From Rhodeus uyekii (taxonomy: Eukaryota > Chordata > Actinopteri > Cypriniformes > Acheilognathidae), in NCBI GenBank assembly GCA_037043235.1, contig JAWRVZ010000088.1, forward strand, positions 2,362,001 to 2,426,000: 64,000 nucleotides of DNA. The letters run 5' to 3'. The position numbers and the translations under genes were made by a program. The notes beneath the pieces were generated by a model that had not been told where the DNA came from, ran no database searches, and saw only the letters and a program-made list of their open reading frames with translations. Within the stretch, counting starts at the first letter, position 1, and each line of letters opens with the position of its first letter. Positions 11,881 to 25,182 of this stretch are shown here, piece after piece.

Positions 11881-14800
11881 ATTTAGATCCTAAGCTAGAC
11901 TGTCTTCCCCTCATGCCTTGTTGAGATCCACTATCGCACTGATCCCCAAGATAATAAAACCAATCAACCTGAATGATTTCTGCCCAGCAGCATTGACTTC
12001 TGTGACCATGAATGATTTGAGAGGCTAGTAAAATACAACATCTGCTATTCATCGCTCTCTGGAAAACAATGTGAGTGTTTTCAGTTCAGCACTTACAATA
12101 AGTCCCATCAGCCTGTAATTAAGACATACATCAGAACACCCCCCCCCCCCACCAATTTAGAGATGTTTCTCTAATTCTTATTTATATGTATCAGTAGCCT
12201 TTTTTCATATTCCTGGAGCTGGTAGATAAACAATTCCAGTCCCATTTTACATGTGTGTGCATATAAGAAATAAAACAATCAAATGAACCATTTGGCTACA
12301 AAAAAGACTAGTGGACTTGATTCAATAAACTAGTTTACATTGTGATCGCTTATTAAAAATGCTACTCTGCAGTAAATTAGTGGCAAATGTTGATTTATTG
12401 ACCCTATTACTACACTTAAGTATGTCCCATCATAACTATTGTTTCTGTGGCCGTGCAGAGCTGGAGAAACTTCACTTACACAGCTCAGAAAATGTAATTT
12501 TACACAACTGTGGACCTCATAAAGCATTCTGCTCCAGTGTGCAAAGAAAGGCAGAAAGAGAAAAAAATAGTCTTGGCCCTGCTTTACCCTCACTTCTCTC
12601 TCCAGATATTACACTCTTTTCCTTTCCTGTTTTTATCTCCTTGCTCTTTTATCTGTTACCACCTCAATCAGTAGCCTCTTCCTCACTTATGTCTCTGTCT
12701 ATTATTTAAAGTCATGAAACGGATTTCTTTCCATCCCACAGAGAAAGGTGATTTACATCTAACAACTGTAAAACGTGTGATGGACCTTCTAATAGAGTCC
12801 TACTGAACCAAATTTAGCTCAACTAACTGGGAGCTCAAGCCAGGGTATTCTGTGGGGTTTACCCTCTGCATGATGAGGAGTCGTAGCGAAGGCCTAGTTT
12901 ACAGGCACCATTGAGCACAGATAATCATGTTTTGCTTGGCAAAGGTAGATTATCCCGGCTTCAGAAAACTGCAAAGGCCACGCTGTGTAGTCAGGCTGAG
13001 AATTCTTTCTCCACATCCTTCATTGGGACTGACAGTGACCACCAATTCACTAACACTTCATGCCAAATTTTCAGCCCAGCATCAGGGACATTTAAATACA
13101 ATGTAACAAAGAAGGGGAATCAGGGTAACTTTCATAACCAACTATAAAAATGTATAAATACAATAAATTTTTAAAGAAATATAAACTGGAGTTTAAAAAC
13201 TTGAACTTATATTTGAGACAAAATCATGCTTTTCACGGTCGTACTGAAAAACACATTGCAATTACCCATTGCAAATTAACCATGGTTTCACTACAAAAAA
13301 ATTAAATAATCATGGTTATTTTAGTTAAACCATGGTAACCACATATTAACCAAGATTTTCTATATCATCACCTCAGTTATGACCGTAACCTTCCCTGAAG
13401 ACCGAACAAAATGCTTCATCAATGACGCTGTGGGAATATTGTGGAAGCACATGTGAAATCAGACCAACGACGTCAGAGGCGGGTGACGTTACAAACTCAG
13501 AGGAATCTAATTCAGAGGTTTTATTTGCCAAGTGGAGATTGTTTTTGAGAACCAGAAGGACTAGTTTAATTCTGATTTCATGGTGATGCTACTCTCTGGA
13601 AAAGCTATTGATTGGGCTGCAACGTTTTGGGGAAACAGACTTTATTTAAAGCCTCTTATGACTACTTCATCAGCTAAAAGCTGTGTTCAAACATCCTCCT
13701 GGAGGCAGAAATATATACACACAACTGCTTCAAATCTCAAACTTTACTGCTCTATAATACCTATTGAATTCAGAACACATGGCTCAGAGTAGATGGAACA
13801 CCGTTTCAATGAACTGTAATTATAAACAAATCTCAACCAAAATAGCATGCATCTGTTAGAACGTTTCATTTTTGAAGTATTTGACACTGGCTATCAGATC
13901 TATAACTTGATGAGAAATGATCCTAAAAGGTAGATTTGATCGGTGTTCGCAGCCAAGCGCTCCAGCACCGAACCACACTCTTCTTGTTTGGCTGCATATG
14001 CATATGCTTGTTAAGCATAGCATGACCAAACAAGCCTTGCAAAGTATTGCCAGTTCTACTGCCCTGCGTCATTCTGTCTACTGTCTCTGCTTTGTGTACT
14101 GACCATTTGCCTACTTTCTTGGATTTCTGCTCATTGGATTGCCCTTTGGACTTGATTTCCATCTTGGACTGTTTATTGACATTGATCTTCCTTCCTGCCT
14201 TCATGAAATCTGCCATTGTATTATCCCTTTGTTTGTTTACCTTTTTTATTAAACTTCTACACATGGCTTCTAAATTGGCTTTAGTCACTGACCCAGACCC
14301 AGGAGTTGTACTATATACAAACTGAGAAAATTGCAGTTCTTTGAAATTAAATTGGAGCATTTTTATATATTTTTCAACTACTTTGTAAAATGCTAGTTAA
14401 AGTGTAAATGGTGCAGTCGGTCAAGTTAACATTAATGGATTTCCATCACAAAATCAATTTCCGTCTCTACTCAATTTTACATAATCAAAAAATTCTGTAC
14501 AAAAACATGATGAATGCAACAATTTAAAGTCAAATAAAATGTTTTGTCATAACTTCTGTAGCAAGGGTGCTGCCATCTTACCGTACTATGACAGTTACTG
14601 ACTGAGTTCCACAGATAAAAAGACAGTGGAAGACAGATAGTGGAAGATGGAATCTGGAAAGCCACAGGGCATCAACCAAAGGAAGCCAATATTTCATTGC
14701 TCCTGCATGTAAAAATTTGGACCAAAAGAGTACATTTCCTGCAGTTTATGAAAATGGAAACCATACTACTTTGCTTTACTGCTTTTCGCATGTTTAAACA

Positions 14801-17571
14801 CAAATTCACTGCTTCAAGATTTCCATAGGTATACTTGGCTGTACAATAGGATGCCAGGATGACTGTCAAAGATGAAGATGAACCACAACCATTATAAAAA
14901 CCTGTTCGTCATTCCACAACAAACAGATATCAATGCTGATGCAAACCACAAAATAAATATTTTTTACTGTGATCCCACATTTGTTAGAAAATCTACAAAC
15001 CTTTTTCTAATCCGGTCATCTTCCATGCATCATATCTAAAAAAATAAAATGCAATAAATACCTGGAATAACCTTAAAAATAGCACTGGAAACTTGAGCCC
15101 CCTCCATGCCCAGAGCCTGAGCAGGTCTCCACAACTGTCCTGAGGATGAAGCCAGATTCAGTGAGGAGTAGGGCCTGGTGAGATAAGGTAAGGTCTTCAG
15201 GTAAGAAGTATTGGCTAATCAATTTCACCATGTGGCTTCTCCTTCATGAGGCTTGTTCTGGCTCCGCTGTAGTCAGCCACCACCACTGGCTACACCTCAA
15301 CCCTCCACCCCTGTACCTTCACTAGGTTCCTCCTTCCCTCCGTGTTCCAACTTGAAGAATCATATGAAAAATCTAAATTCTCATTTGGTGAAAAAAAAAA
15401 AAAAAAATCAGATGAAATGTTTTTATTGATATTTTTAACACATTGGGTTATATTATGACTTTTTTGGGGGAAATCAGCAGACTATTTTCTTCTACAGAGC
15501 TGTTATTTTTAATGCATCATGTTTTATGATTTTGTTACAAAGCAACATTCATTTGCAATCTCAATCCAAGGATCATTCAGCAGAAATCATAAAAAACAAA
15601 TAATAATGACAGTAATGAACCGATAATTCTTCAGAAAATGAACTGACTACTCATAAAAAGGCTGCCACATGGGGAAGTATCATTAATCTTTCTTGATTTC
15701 AAATCGGTGTTTAATATAACTCCACTGAGCCCAGACAGCAGCAACAAATGATCAGAAGCTAAAATCACTCAATAACTTTAATCATTAACTGCAGCTGGAA
15801 TTGTAATGCTTGGATCAATATTTACATACAAATGATCTGCATTGTGCCGCAGGTCATGGACAGAACTGAAGGTGAAATGTTTCATTGAAATCTAGTTAAT
15901 CTGAGTGAGGGCTGAAGGTTGCTCATTTATAATTTATATTATCCACAAGATAAATGGAAGTGTAAAACCTTGAGCAAAATGGGAGAAGTCATGCTAATCT
16001 ACCGCAATTCTGGCAGCACCTTGCTTCTTTCCTGTGAATCTGATAACGTAGTCCTTTCTAACACCAAAAACTTTAAAAAAGCAGTGAAAAAGAGAAAATG
16101 TGAGAAATAGGCTGATTTGTTTTAAAACTTTTTTTTTTAATGAGGTTCTTGATGTCTGCATTCATCAATGCTCAGAATAAAGTGTGGCTTTACACCATAT
16201 ATTAGCTTGCATTGATTACAAGATAGTCCCATTGGTGATATATTCACATGTGAAGCGTATGGCAAATAAAATCGTACTCTCTTAACTAGTGTTCTACAGA
16301 CAATCATTTTTATCCAGCTCTCCTGCTGAACTGTATGACTATGATCCATATTTGTAGAACACACTCCATCTGAATCAGTTTCCCAAGCATGAAACGGCAC
16401 AATTTAGGTACACATTTTCTTATGCAATCAAATGCGTTTATGCAAATCATTTATCTGCAGACAAATATTCAGCTACTGCTCTACTGTGTAAATCATAATG
16501 TTTGCAGGGAAAGGCTCTTTTTTCTCACTTAAAAAGAAAAAGGCAAAGACGTGTGTTTAGTGATGTGGGATGTCAGACGACTTTTGTCTTTCCCAGAACC
16601 TCTATTATGTAATCACCTCATGCAAGTCAGTGATGATGATTTAGACTGATGAGTGATGCAATGTTTGAGAAACCGCAAAACCCTTTAAAAAGACACAGAT
16701 CCTCTTCGTCATTACAGTCTCTTGAGCATGATGATTCTCCTTTGCTTCTTAGACATTCCATTTGATGACATTTTCCGAAATCTCTTTGATTTCAACCCAA
16801 GGACTATATGGACTGACAGGAAGAGCCAATAATGAGTTCAAAGAAATTAAGAGCTTATTGAAGATTTTTTATTAGCTTTTTCCATGCTTCGTCATGCCAT
16901 GAAAACCAGTCCAGCCTTATGTAGCAAAACATAAATATTAAAATACTAATTTCAGGTATTTGGTAAATGACATATGGAATGAATGATAAAAGAAATGATA
17001 CACAGTGGGATACAAATGTTTTCCATCAATAGCAGTGACATAAAAAATGCAATAAAATATGCATATGAAAGTGATTAAGAGAAAACCAACTAAACGGGGT
17101 TGTACGTCTAGCATATTTCAAGGTAATTAAGAAACTCAAGTTCACCAAGTGTTACTGTTATTAATTTATTATGCAGTGAAACGTCTCGAGGGAATGTTTT
17201 ATCTAGATTTATACTAGGCAGATAATTTTCATTACTCTACCCATAATCCTAACTGAATAATACATTTATGGGGCTGGAAACACATTAATATGCATCTAAG
17301 AAATCCCAGGATACACAGTTCTATTTCACGACTCCCAGTTGACGAAGGTTGATGCATTATCCCCATTTGTAAATTTGGCATAGGAAAACCCAAAAATGAT
17401 TTTAGGAGTCATTATTTTAAAAGGCTCAATGTATTTTAAATGAACAGGAGGGTATAGGGTTGAATCGGTTAGATGGATCTCCATATGGGGTGTAATAATT
17501 TTTTGACGATTAAATTGTTTTATAAGTCCCTTTAAAAGATTAGAATAATCATGCCTAAAAACATGATATTA
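11881..17571. other. Long non-coding stretch
   Basis: No gene is supported. Points of note: a C-run near 12139, ACCATGG-containing inverted motifs at 13270-13360 typical of old fish DNA transposons, an LTR-like block at about 13960-14330 with a downstream ATTAAA, poly-A near 15391-15407, and otherwise ordinary AT-rich sequence. Confidence 0.5.
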
Positions 17572-17700
17572 ATCATTCAGTGAGGCTACTTGGCAGCTTT
17601 GGATGCTCCGATTCATTACGTCCCAGAGGTTTTTAATTGGATTCAAGTCTGGAGAACGTGAGGGCCAATCAATGACATCAATGCATTGGTCTGCCTACAC
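17572..17700 (-). pseudogene. Tc1/mariner transposase fragment
   Basis: On the minus strand the sequence reads DWPSRSPDLNPIKNLWDVMN, the C-terminal catalytic block of Tc1-like transposases. In the family the residue after PI is the catalytic Glu; here it is Lys (codon at 17632-17634, a single G-to-A change on the coding strand). A stop lies about nine codons upstream, and the rest of the gene is gone. The fragment abuts a hAT-like end at 17710, so that insertion may have truncated it. Confidence 0.7.
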
Positions 17701-17709
17701 AGTCTAGCC

Positions 17710-17878
17710 CAGGAGTCGGCAACCCAAACTGTTGAAAGAGCCATATTGGACCAAAAAAACTAAAAATAAATATGCGGAGTGATCGTTCAGTCGACCGGGG
17801 GGGGAAGAGCGATAACGCACCGATCGCGGATAGCAGGGCTTGTGGAAGTTACAGACTCTTTCATGCCTGTCATGTGTG

Positions 17879-17880
<2 letters not shown>
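17710..17880 (+). mobile_element. hAT-like left end
   Basis: CAGGAGTCGGCAACCCAAAC followed by AAAGAGCCATATTGGACC is the common vertebrate hAT 'CAGGGGTCGGCAACC' end with the usual AAAGAGCC phrase behind it. No partner end is seen downstream, where the sequence runs into a TA microsatellite. Confidence 0.5.
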
Positions 17881-17882
<2 letters not shown>

Positions 17883-17941
<59 letters not shown>

Positions 17942-18026
17942 ATGTGTATATATATATATATATATATGTGTATGTATGTATGTATGTATGTATGTATATA
18001 TATATATATATGTATATGTATGTATG
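17883..18026. repeat. (TA)n/(TG)n/(TATG)n compound microsatellite
   Basis: About 26 TA units are followed by TGTATG, more TA and TATG tetranucleotides. The Ile-Tyr frames across it are artefacts of the repeat. Confidence 0.95.
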
Positions 18027-18853
18027 AATGAGAGAAATCTATGCAATGTGATTTAATTAGTTGGCACCAAAATATTTCATATACTGATAGCCTTAATTAT
18101 TGGATACCGGAAATGTTCTCCTTCTAGCCTCCCTCTTTGAAACACATTAGTTTTATTTGTTTATTTTAAAGGAAAAAAGAAACTGAACAGTAAGACCCAA
18201 CAGATAAAATTCAGATTTAGTGTGGTGCTTCCAAAGATGAAATTGGACAGTTATAGACCACTGTTCAGAATAAAGCACGTATCAATGAGTACTTTACACA
18301 ACCTTTTCCAGCACTTCAAAGCTCAAAAATTAGAATATTATACAATTTAAATATTTTGAGTTTGATGACCAAAATCGTTTTCAAATCTTTCAAAGATTGT
18401 GTCCCCATTTGTAAAGCTAAAAGTTTCACGAAATAGGAAAACCAACATTTGGTGAAAAACAAACACTTGTTATTATAATTTTTTTAAAGACAGGAAATTA
18501 CGACCATGACCAGTAAATAATAGCAGAGGAGCACTTATTGTCCCATTAACCACTTTTTCATACGTTTTCCTTTTGAAATATTTTTTTTATCATCAAACTT
18601 AAAATGTATATATTTTTCAAATTGTATTTTATTTTGTCACTTTAAAATATAGTGTGCAATACTTTTTTAGGAAATATTTAAAATTCTCATGAAAAACTGA
18701 ATATTTGTGCACGTATAAAGCAAACTCATTTAGCGTTTTTAGAGAGAACTGATTGATCATTATGGTTCCCCTATGATTACGAGCCAAAGAACCACTTTTA
18801 GTGCTATCTAGCACCATTTTTTTAGAGTGTGTGTGTGTATATATATATATATA
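18027..18853. other. AT-rich spacer
   Basis: No gene or repeat family is recognised apart from a (TG)n(TA)n run at about 18826-18853. Confidence 0.5.
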
Positions 18854-19104
18854 TCGTTAGCCTCATAGCATAATTGCCTAAGTCATATTTCAATGTTTTT
18901 GGAAAACACAATAAAACTCAAAACTGCCGAATTCAAAGAGATGACTAATTGATAGTGTTTTTTGGATCCTAATAAGTGTTGTGATTGGCTAAGGACATTG
19001 GCATAAAGGCAGGATGATGCAGCAGTGGAAGGACAGTACAAATAGGCAGATATCACAATTTGGCCAAAAAAATGACTTAGGCAATTATGCTATGAAGCTA
19101 ATGA
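18854..19104. mobile_element. MITE with 31-bp terminal inverted repeats
   Basis: The left end TCGTTAGCCTCATAGCATAA and the reverse complement of the right end TCATTAGCTTCATAGCATAA continue to match through TTGCCTAAGTCAT, about 31 bp with two mismatches. TA flanks both sides (18852-18853 and 19105-19106). At 251 bp with no frame, it is a Tc1/mariner-type MITE; the superfamily is inferred from the TA target. Confidence 0.75.
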
Positions 19105-19997
19105 TATGTAAAAATACAAATATGACTTTGAATTGACGTGAACAGGCAGCCAAGATATGATGGCCTTACCCAATTAATGCCCCTGGGCTGAAATGATAAT
19201 TCACTCATGTAATAGTTAAGGATAAGAAATCATGTTCAGCATCAAATGAACGGGCACACAACGTTTCATCCCAGCTTTTTTTGTCACACCTATTAGAATT
19301 CCACAGATAAAATTCTCAGTGGCATACCTCTGTATGTCTTAGCAGGTGAACACACACTGAGACTTTGGACCAAGGCTGCAGACATGCTTGTTATTTCTAT
19401 CACACACTCTATGGAAAGCAAAGAAAAAGGACACAAAGATCCCATAGGTGTGACTTTTTCAAAACCTCTTCTCATAGCACTATTCATATGTTTTAATGGA
19501 GTAGAAGGCATTTTGAAAGCCCCTAAAAATGTCGGCAATTATAAAATACCCTCTATATTTTTCTTCTCTGATTGCTACATAATTATCTTATGTGTAATTG
19601 CCATCCTTAATCATTATAATAATGGTGTGAAGCTATGCACATTACATTTAATATGCATACTAATTGGTTTGAACGTTAAATAAGGCAAGGAAGAGTATTC
19701 TCAGTGTCTAGATATGAAGTCGTATGAAAGAGACAAGAGCTCAGATCTTCCAAACATGACCAGATCTTCTGAATTCAACAATTTCACACAAACAATTTAA
19801 AAATGGTTACATAAGACAGAATGAATGTGTTTCAAGTATGATCTCAAAAACATTTAAGCATCGTTTCAGATTTAGACATTTCAATTAATAGTACAATTCC
19901 ATCAAATTGATTTTACCAAACCTTACATATATTATTTAACTGAATAATTGATAAAGTATTAAGTCCTACAAATAAAGAGTTTTACTATTAATTGAAA

Positions 19998-20048
<51 letters not shown>

Positions 20049-21135
20049 AAAATAAAAAAAAGTGGTTCATTTTTTTTTTGGTGTCTAATGCTTGATTTGA
20101 ATAAAAGGATAATATATTGAGATCCAAAGAGAGTGAGAGAGGCTGGAAGATTAATATAAATATTTCCTGCAAGATGCAATCTTTCACATTTTGTTCTCAT
20201 CTCACAAATATTAAAGAATGGCAATCTGCACAACTTGCATAGTCACTGCCATAACATATTATGTGTTTTGTGTATTTGAGTGCGTCCAATATCAATTGTG
20301 TCTGAAACAAAACAAAAAAATTCAATCTATAGCTAAACATAAGGCGGTTGGAGATAAAGTAAAGCAATGTCCAGTGGAGTCAAGCAGGGATGGAGATGGC
20401 TATTGTAGGCTTCTGAATATATAGAAGTCATAAGAATCAATTTTATTATATTTCTATGTTGCTTTGCTGACATTTTTAAAGATTAAAAGCCTTAGTTCCA
20501 AGTTTGGAATAACATGAGGACAATATGAATTTTGACAAATAATATGAATATATATATATATATTAAATTTAAAATGTATTTTTGTTATTAAAGAAACAGA
20601 CAAAGTCCAGTAACACATTGCTTTCTATAAAAGTAACCAAGTAATGCAATTAGTTATTTTAGGGAGTAGCACAACCTTGTAACTCACCCGAACGCTGCTT
20701 ACGGCGCTGCCAAGACCTTCTAAATATGTAACACTCAACCTAGCACAGTTATTATTTAGTAGGCTTGCCTGTTAGAGCATGTTTCCTATGCTGTTACATA
20801 AGCTAAAAAGGAAGTCTGTGTTGTTTAATTAATTAATATCGGTACAGCATGTATAAAGCTACTCTTATAATAATATGTTGAACACCAGAGAAAGAAAGAG
20901 AAATGCAGAAAGGTAAAACAGAAAATATAAGACCGAAACAGATATAAGTTTTACTGTAAGATACAGATGTTCACAATTTAGTTTTCTGAAAAGTAATAAA
21001 TATAATTACAGTATATACTTTATTATTATTATTATTATAAGCAAATAAAAGAAAAAAAGTTAGTCTCTGTTGGATACTAATGTCCAAAAAGATAGTAATG
21101 TCCAGTGCATGTCTGAGAGTGTAAAAGACTACAAT
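19105..21135. other. AT-rich spacer with microsatellite
   Basis: Holds a (TA)n run at about 20001-20046, a hAT-like subterminal scrap (AAGTAATGCAATTAGTTA) at about 20596-20690, and (TTA)n at about 21022-21038. No gene is supported. Confidence 0.5.
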
Positions 21136-23388
21136 GATACAGTGAACAGATGAGCGTTTAGTTTATAACGACTGATGCCGTCTACGCCGATACAGTGAAC
21201 AGATGAGTGTTTAGTTTATAACGACTGATGCCGTCTACGCCGATACAGTGAACAGATGAGCGTTCAGATTATAACGACTGATGCCGTCTACGCCGATACA
21301 GTGAGCAGATGAGCGTTTAGTTTATAACGACTGACGCCGTCTACGCCGTTACAGTGAGCAGATGAGTGTTTAGTTTATAACGACTGACGCTGTCTACGCC
21401 GTTACAGTGAGCAGATGAGCGTTCAGATTATAACGACTGACGCCGTCTATGCCGATACAGTGAGCAGATGAGCGTTTAGTTTATAACGACTGACGCCGTC
21501 TACGCCGTTACAGTGAGCAGATGAGTGTTTAGTTTATAACGACTGACGCTGTCTACGCCGTTACAGTGAGCAGATGAGTGTTTAGTTTATAACGACTGAC
21601 GCCGTCTACGCCGATACAGTGAGCAGATGAGTGTTTAGTTTATAACGACTGACGCTGTCTACGCCGTTACAGTGAGCAGATGAGCGTTCAGATTATAACG
21701 ACTGACGCCGTCTACGCCGATACAGTGAACAGATGAGCGTTCAGATTATAACGACTGATGCCGTCTACGCCGATACAGTGAGCAGATGAGCGTTTAGTTT
21801 ATAACGACTGACGCAATCTACGCCGATACAGTGAGCAGATGAGTGTTTAGTTTATAACGACTGACGCCGTCTACGCCGATACAGTGAGCAGATGAGCGTT
21901 CAGATTATAACGACTGACGCTGTCTACGCCGTTACAGTGAGCAGATGAGTGTTTAGTTTATAACGACTGATGCCGTCTACGCCGTTACAGTGAGCAGATG
22001 AGTGTTTAGTTTATAACGACTGACGCTGTCTACGCCGATACAGTGAGCAGATGAGCGTTCAGATTATAACGACTGACGCTGTCTACGCCGTTACAGTGAG
22101 CAGATGAGTGTTTAGTTTATAACGACTGACGCAGTCTATGCCGATACAGTGAGCAGATGAGTGTTTAGTTTATAACGACTGACGCTGTCTACGCCGATAC
22201 AGTGAGCAGATGAGCGTTCAGATTATAACGACTGACGCTGTCTACGCCGTTACAGTGAGCAGATGAGCGTTCAGATTATAACGACTGACGCTGTCTATGC
22301 CGTTACAGTGAGCAGATGAGTGTTTAGTTTATAATGACTGACGCCGTCTACGCCGATACAGTGAGCAGATGAGTGTTTAGTTTATAACGACTGACGCAGT
22401 CTACGCCGATACAGTGAGCAGATGAGTGTTTAGTTTATAACGACTGACGCCGTCTACGCCGATACAGTGAGCAGATGAGTGTTTAGTTTATAACGACTGA
22501 CGCTGTCTACGCCGATACAGTGAGCAGATGAGTGTTTAGTTTATAACGACTGACGCCGTCTACGCCGATACAGTGAGCAGATGAGCGTTCAGATTATAAC
22601 GACTGACGCTGTCTACGCCGTTACAGTGAGCAGATGAGTGTTTAGTTTATAACAACTGACGCAGTCTATGCCGATACAGTGAGCAGATGAGTGTTTAGTT
22701 TATAACGACTGACGCTGTCTACGCCGATACAGTGAGCAGATGAGCGTTCAGATTATAACGACTGACGCTGTCTACGCCGTTACAGTGAGCAGATGAGCGT
22801 TCAGATTATAACGACTGACGCTGTCTATGCCGTTACAGTGAGCAGATGAGTGTTTAGTTTATAATGACTGACGCCGTCTACGCCGATACAGTGAGCAGAT
22901 GAGTGTTTAGTTTATAACGACTGACGCAGTCTACGCCGATACAGGGAGCAGATGAGTGTTTAGTTTATAACGACTGACGCCGTCTACGCCGATACAGTGA
23001 GCAGATGAGTGTTTAGTTTATAACGACTGACGCCGTCTACGCCGATACAGTGAGCAGATGAGTGTTTAGTTTATAACGACTGACGCTGTCTACGCCGATA
23101 CAGTGAGCAGATGAGTGTTTAGTTTATAACGACTGACGCTGTCTACGCCGATACAGTGAGCAGATGAGTGTTTAGTTTATAACGACTGACGCTGTCTACG
23201 CCGATACAGTGAGCAGATGAGCGTTCAGATTATAACGACTGACGCTGTCTACGCCGTTACAGTGAGCAGATGAGCGTTCAGATTATAACGACTGACGCCG
23301 TCTACGCCGTTACAGTGAGCAGGTGAGTGTTTAGTTTATAACGACTGACGCCGTCTACGCCGATACAGTGAGCAGATGAGCGTTCAGA
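21136..23388 (+). repeat. 53-bp tandem repeat array, 42 units
   Basis: The unit runs from GATACAGTGAGCAGATGAG to CGTCTACGCC and is 53 bp. The first unit starts at 21136 and the last partial unit at 23362; the 2226 bp between them equal exactly 42 units, so there is no net indel. Variation is by substitution at a few positions: TTTAGTTT or TTCAGATT, CGATAC or CGTTAC, and GACGCTGTC, GCCGTC or GCAGTC. 53 is not a multiple of three, so a coding role is unlikely. Variant patterns repeat every 530 bp in the middle, indicating a duplicated ten-unit block. Confidence 0.97.
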
Positions 23389-25174
23389 GTACAGTTTAAA
23401 CAGCTTGTTTGCGTCTCTATACTGACTTCACAAAGATCCCAGTATCCAAAACAAGTTTATGGTTTGTACTAATGTCGTCCTGGATGTCGTCCGAGGATTA
23501 CTTGTTTGTTCATGTTGAGAATTAGTTTTGGCAAAGTGTAATGGAGAGTCTGCAAAAAAAACTTTTATTGGCTGATGAAGAGGCTGCATCACAATGATTT
23601 CACAATGCTTTTATATGAATGATGTTTTCTCATGTATAACAGCAAGGTGCCGATGATACCGTCTTCAATACAATGACGTTAACCAATCAAAACAGCATCC
23701 ATTTACTAACAAACCACAAAGGAGCTGCCCCTAAAAACGGGTCATTTCAGACAGAGGGGCAGAATGAAGGTTGAGAATAATTGTTTTTCACATAAATAAC
23801 CCATGTCATGACCCCTGTAACTCTTCAAAGAGCAACGAGTGTTTCAACGGCTATTGTCCATCTGTCACTCAGGCGAAATGACCACCAGGATATTCATACC
23901 ATGCTTTGTGGTGCAGATCTGGTTTTATATTTTTGATGAGAGAGAGATTGCATTGATCTGTGTAATTAGACCTAGCTGTGCAAATGGATTCGCATCTTGT
24001 TTCCAACAATTAAACTGGCCATCTGCATTGTATTTCTGCCTTTGCAGATATTTGTTGGAAATTAAAGGAACATTTTGCATTCAAATGTGTACTATGTGCA
24101 TAATATAAACAAATGGATCTTTATGAATAAATATTCTGCAAAAGCTTTTGGCATTTCCATGTAAAGGCATTATCCCAATTATGATGTGCATTAAAAATAC
24201 TAACAAATAAATGTTTAGCTAATTTGATGTATATAACTTGACTTTTTTCCCTTTTAATTATATGCATTAAAAATACAAAAATATCAGTGTAATGGTGTTC
24301 TTTTGACATTAAAATATAAAATAAAATAACATGTCTAAATTTTAAAAAAGAATTAATATTACTTGGCATTATGCTATCATGTGACTTATTGTACAGTAGA
24401 TGCCATTAATAAAAATAAAATAACCTTACCAAGTGCAAAACAAAAGTTTTTAGGATTTCTCTACACAAATAGAAAGAAAACATTACCTTTTCTTCAGGTC
24501 TCAAACCTCATTTAGATTTTCCCTCTTCTTTGCTATTTGTTTCATTAGTCTTCTTGTTCTACTTTGTTTGATCTAGAATAAAAATCTTGGACAAGCGTGT
24601 TCTGAAAGCATATCAGAACAAACAATTACTTTTCTCTAGTCTCAGGCAACTCTCAGCATTCGTTTAATCCCAACACCCAAGAGTCTCTTTAGAAACCAAA
24701 CCATTCGGACAGCCATCCATGTCACTTGGGTTATGAGTATTGAGCCATGAGTATTGTTCGTTGTTTGCTTGCATTATTGAAAGATAGCAATACAATGCTT
24801 GCTCAGAGCACCACATATTGTTCGTAAAAATGAGAAATAAGCATTGATCACTTATACTTTACACAGTTTTAAAGTAAACATTGAAACAATTACAAGATGA
24901 CCAGTCACTAAAACAATACTAAATGAGGTAGAAACATAGAATTGTTGATTACTTTTGTGGATTATTTCCACATTTAAAATAATGTGTCTTACAGATTGGT
25001 TTGGTCAAAGGTATGGTTGAACTATGGATAATTAAAAACCACATTCAGTGATTCAGCTTAATTTAAGTTTGCAGAATACCTTGTATTTTTTGAAAGATTA
25101 CAGACACAATGATAAGTGTAACTCAAGGTTCAAGTTGAAAACAAATAATCATGCTACATAACATAATCATGATG
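23389..25174. other. Non-coding spacer
   Basis: No gene is supported and no transposon end is recognised. Ordinary AT-rich sequence. Confidence 0.5.
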
Positions 25175-25182
25175 GTTTAGAG

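Noticed and set aside
13923..14360. 145-codon minus-strand frame
   Set aside because: Lies antisense in LTR-like DNA and has a Lys/Gln-rich composition without domain features.
17779..18031. Ile-Tyr-rich frames
   Set aside because: A direct reading of the (TA)n/(TATG)n microsatellite.
21136..23388. CRISPR-like array
   Set aside because: The whole 53-bp unit repeats, with no unique spacers, in a vertebrate sequence.
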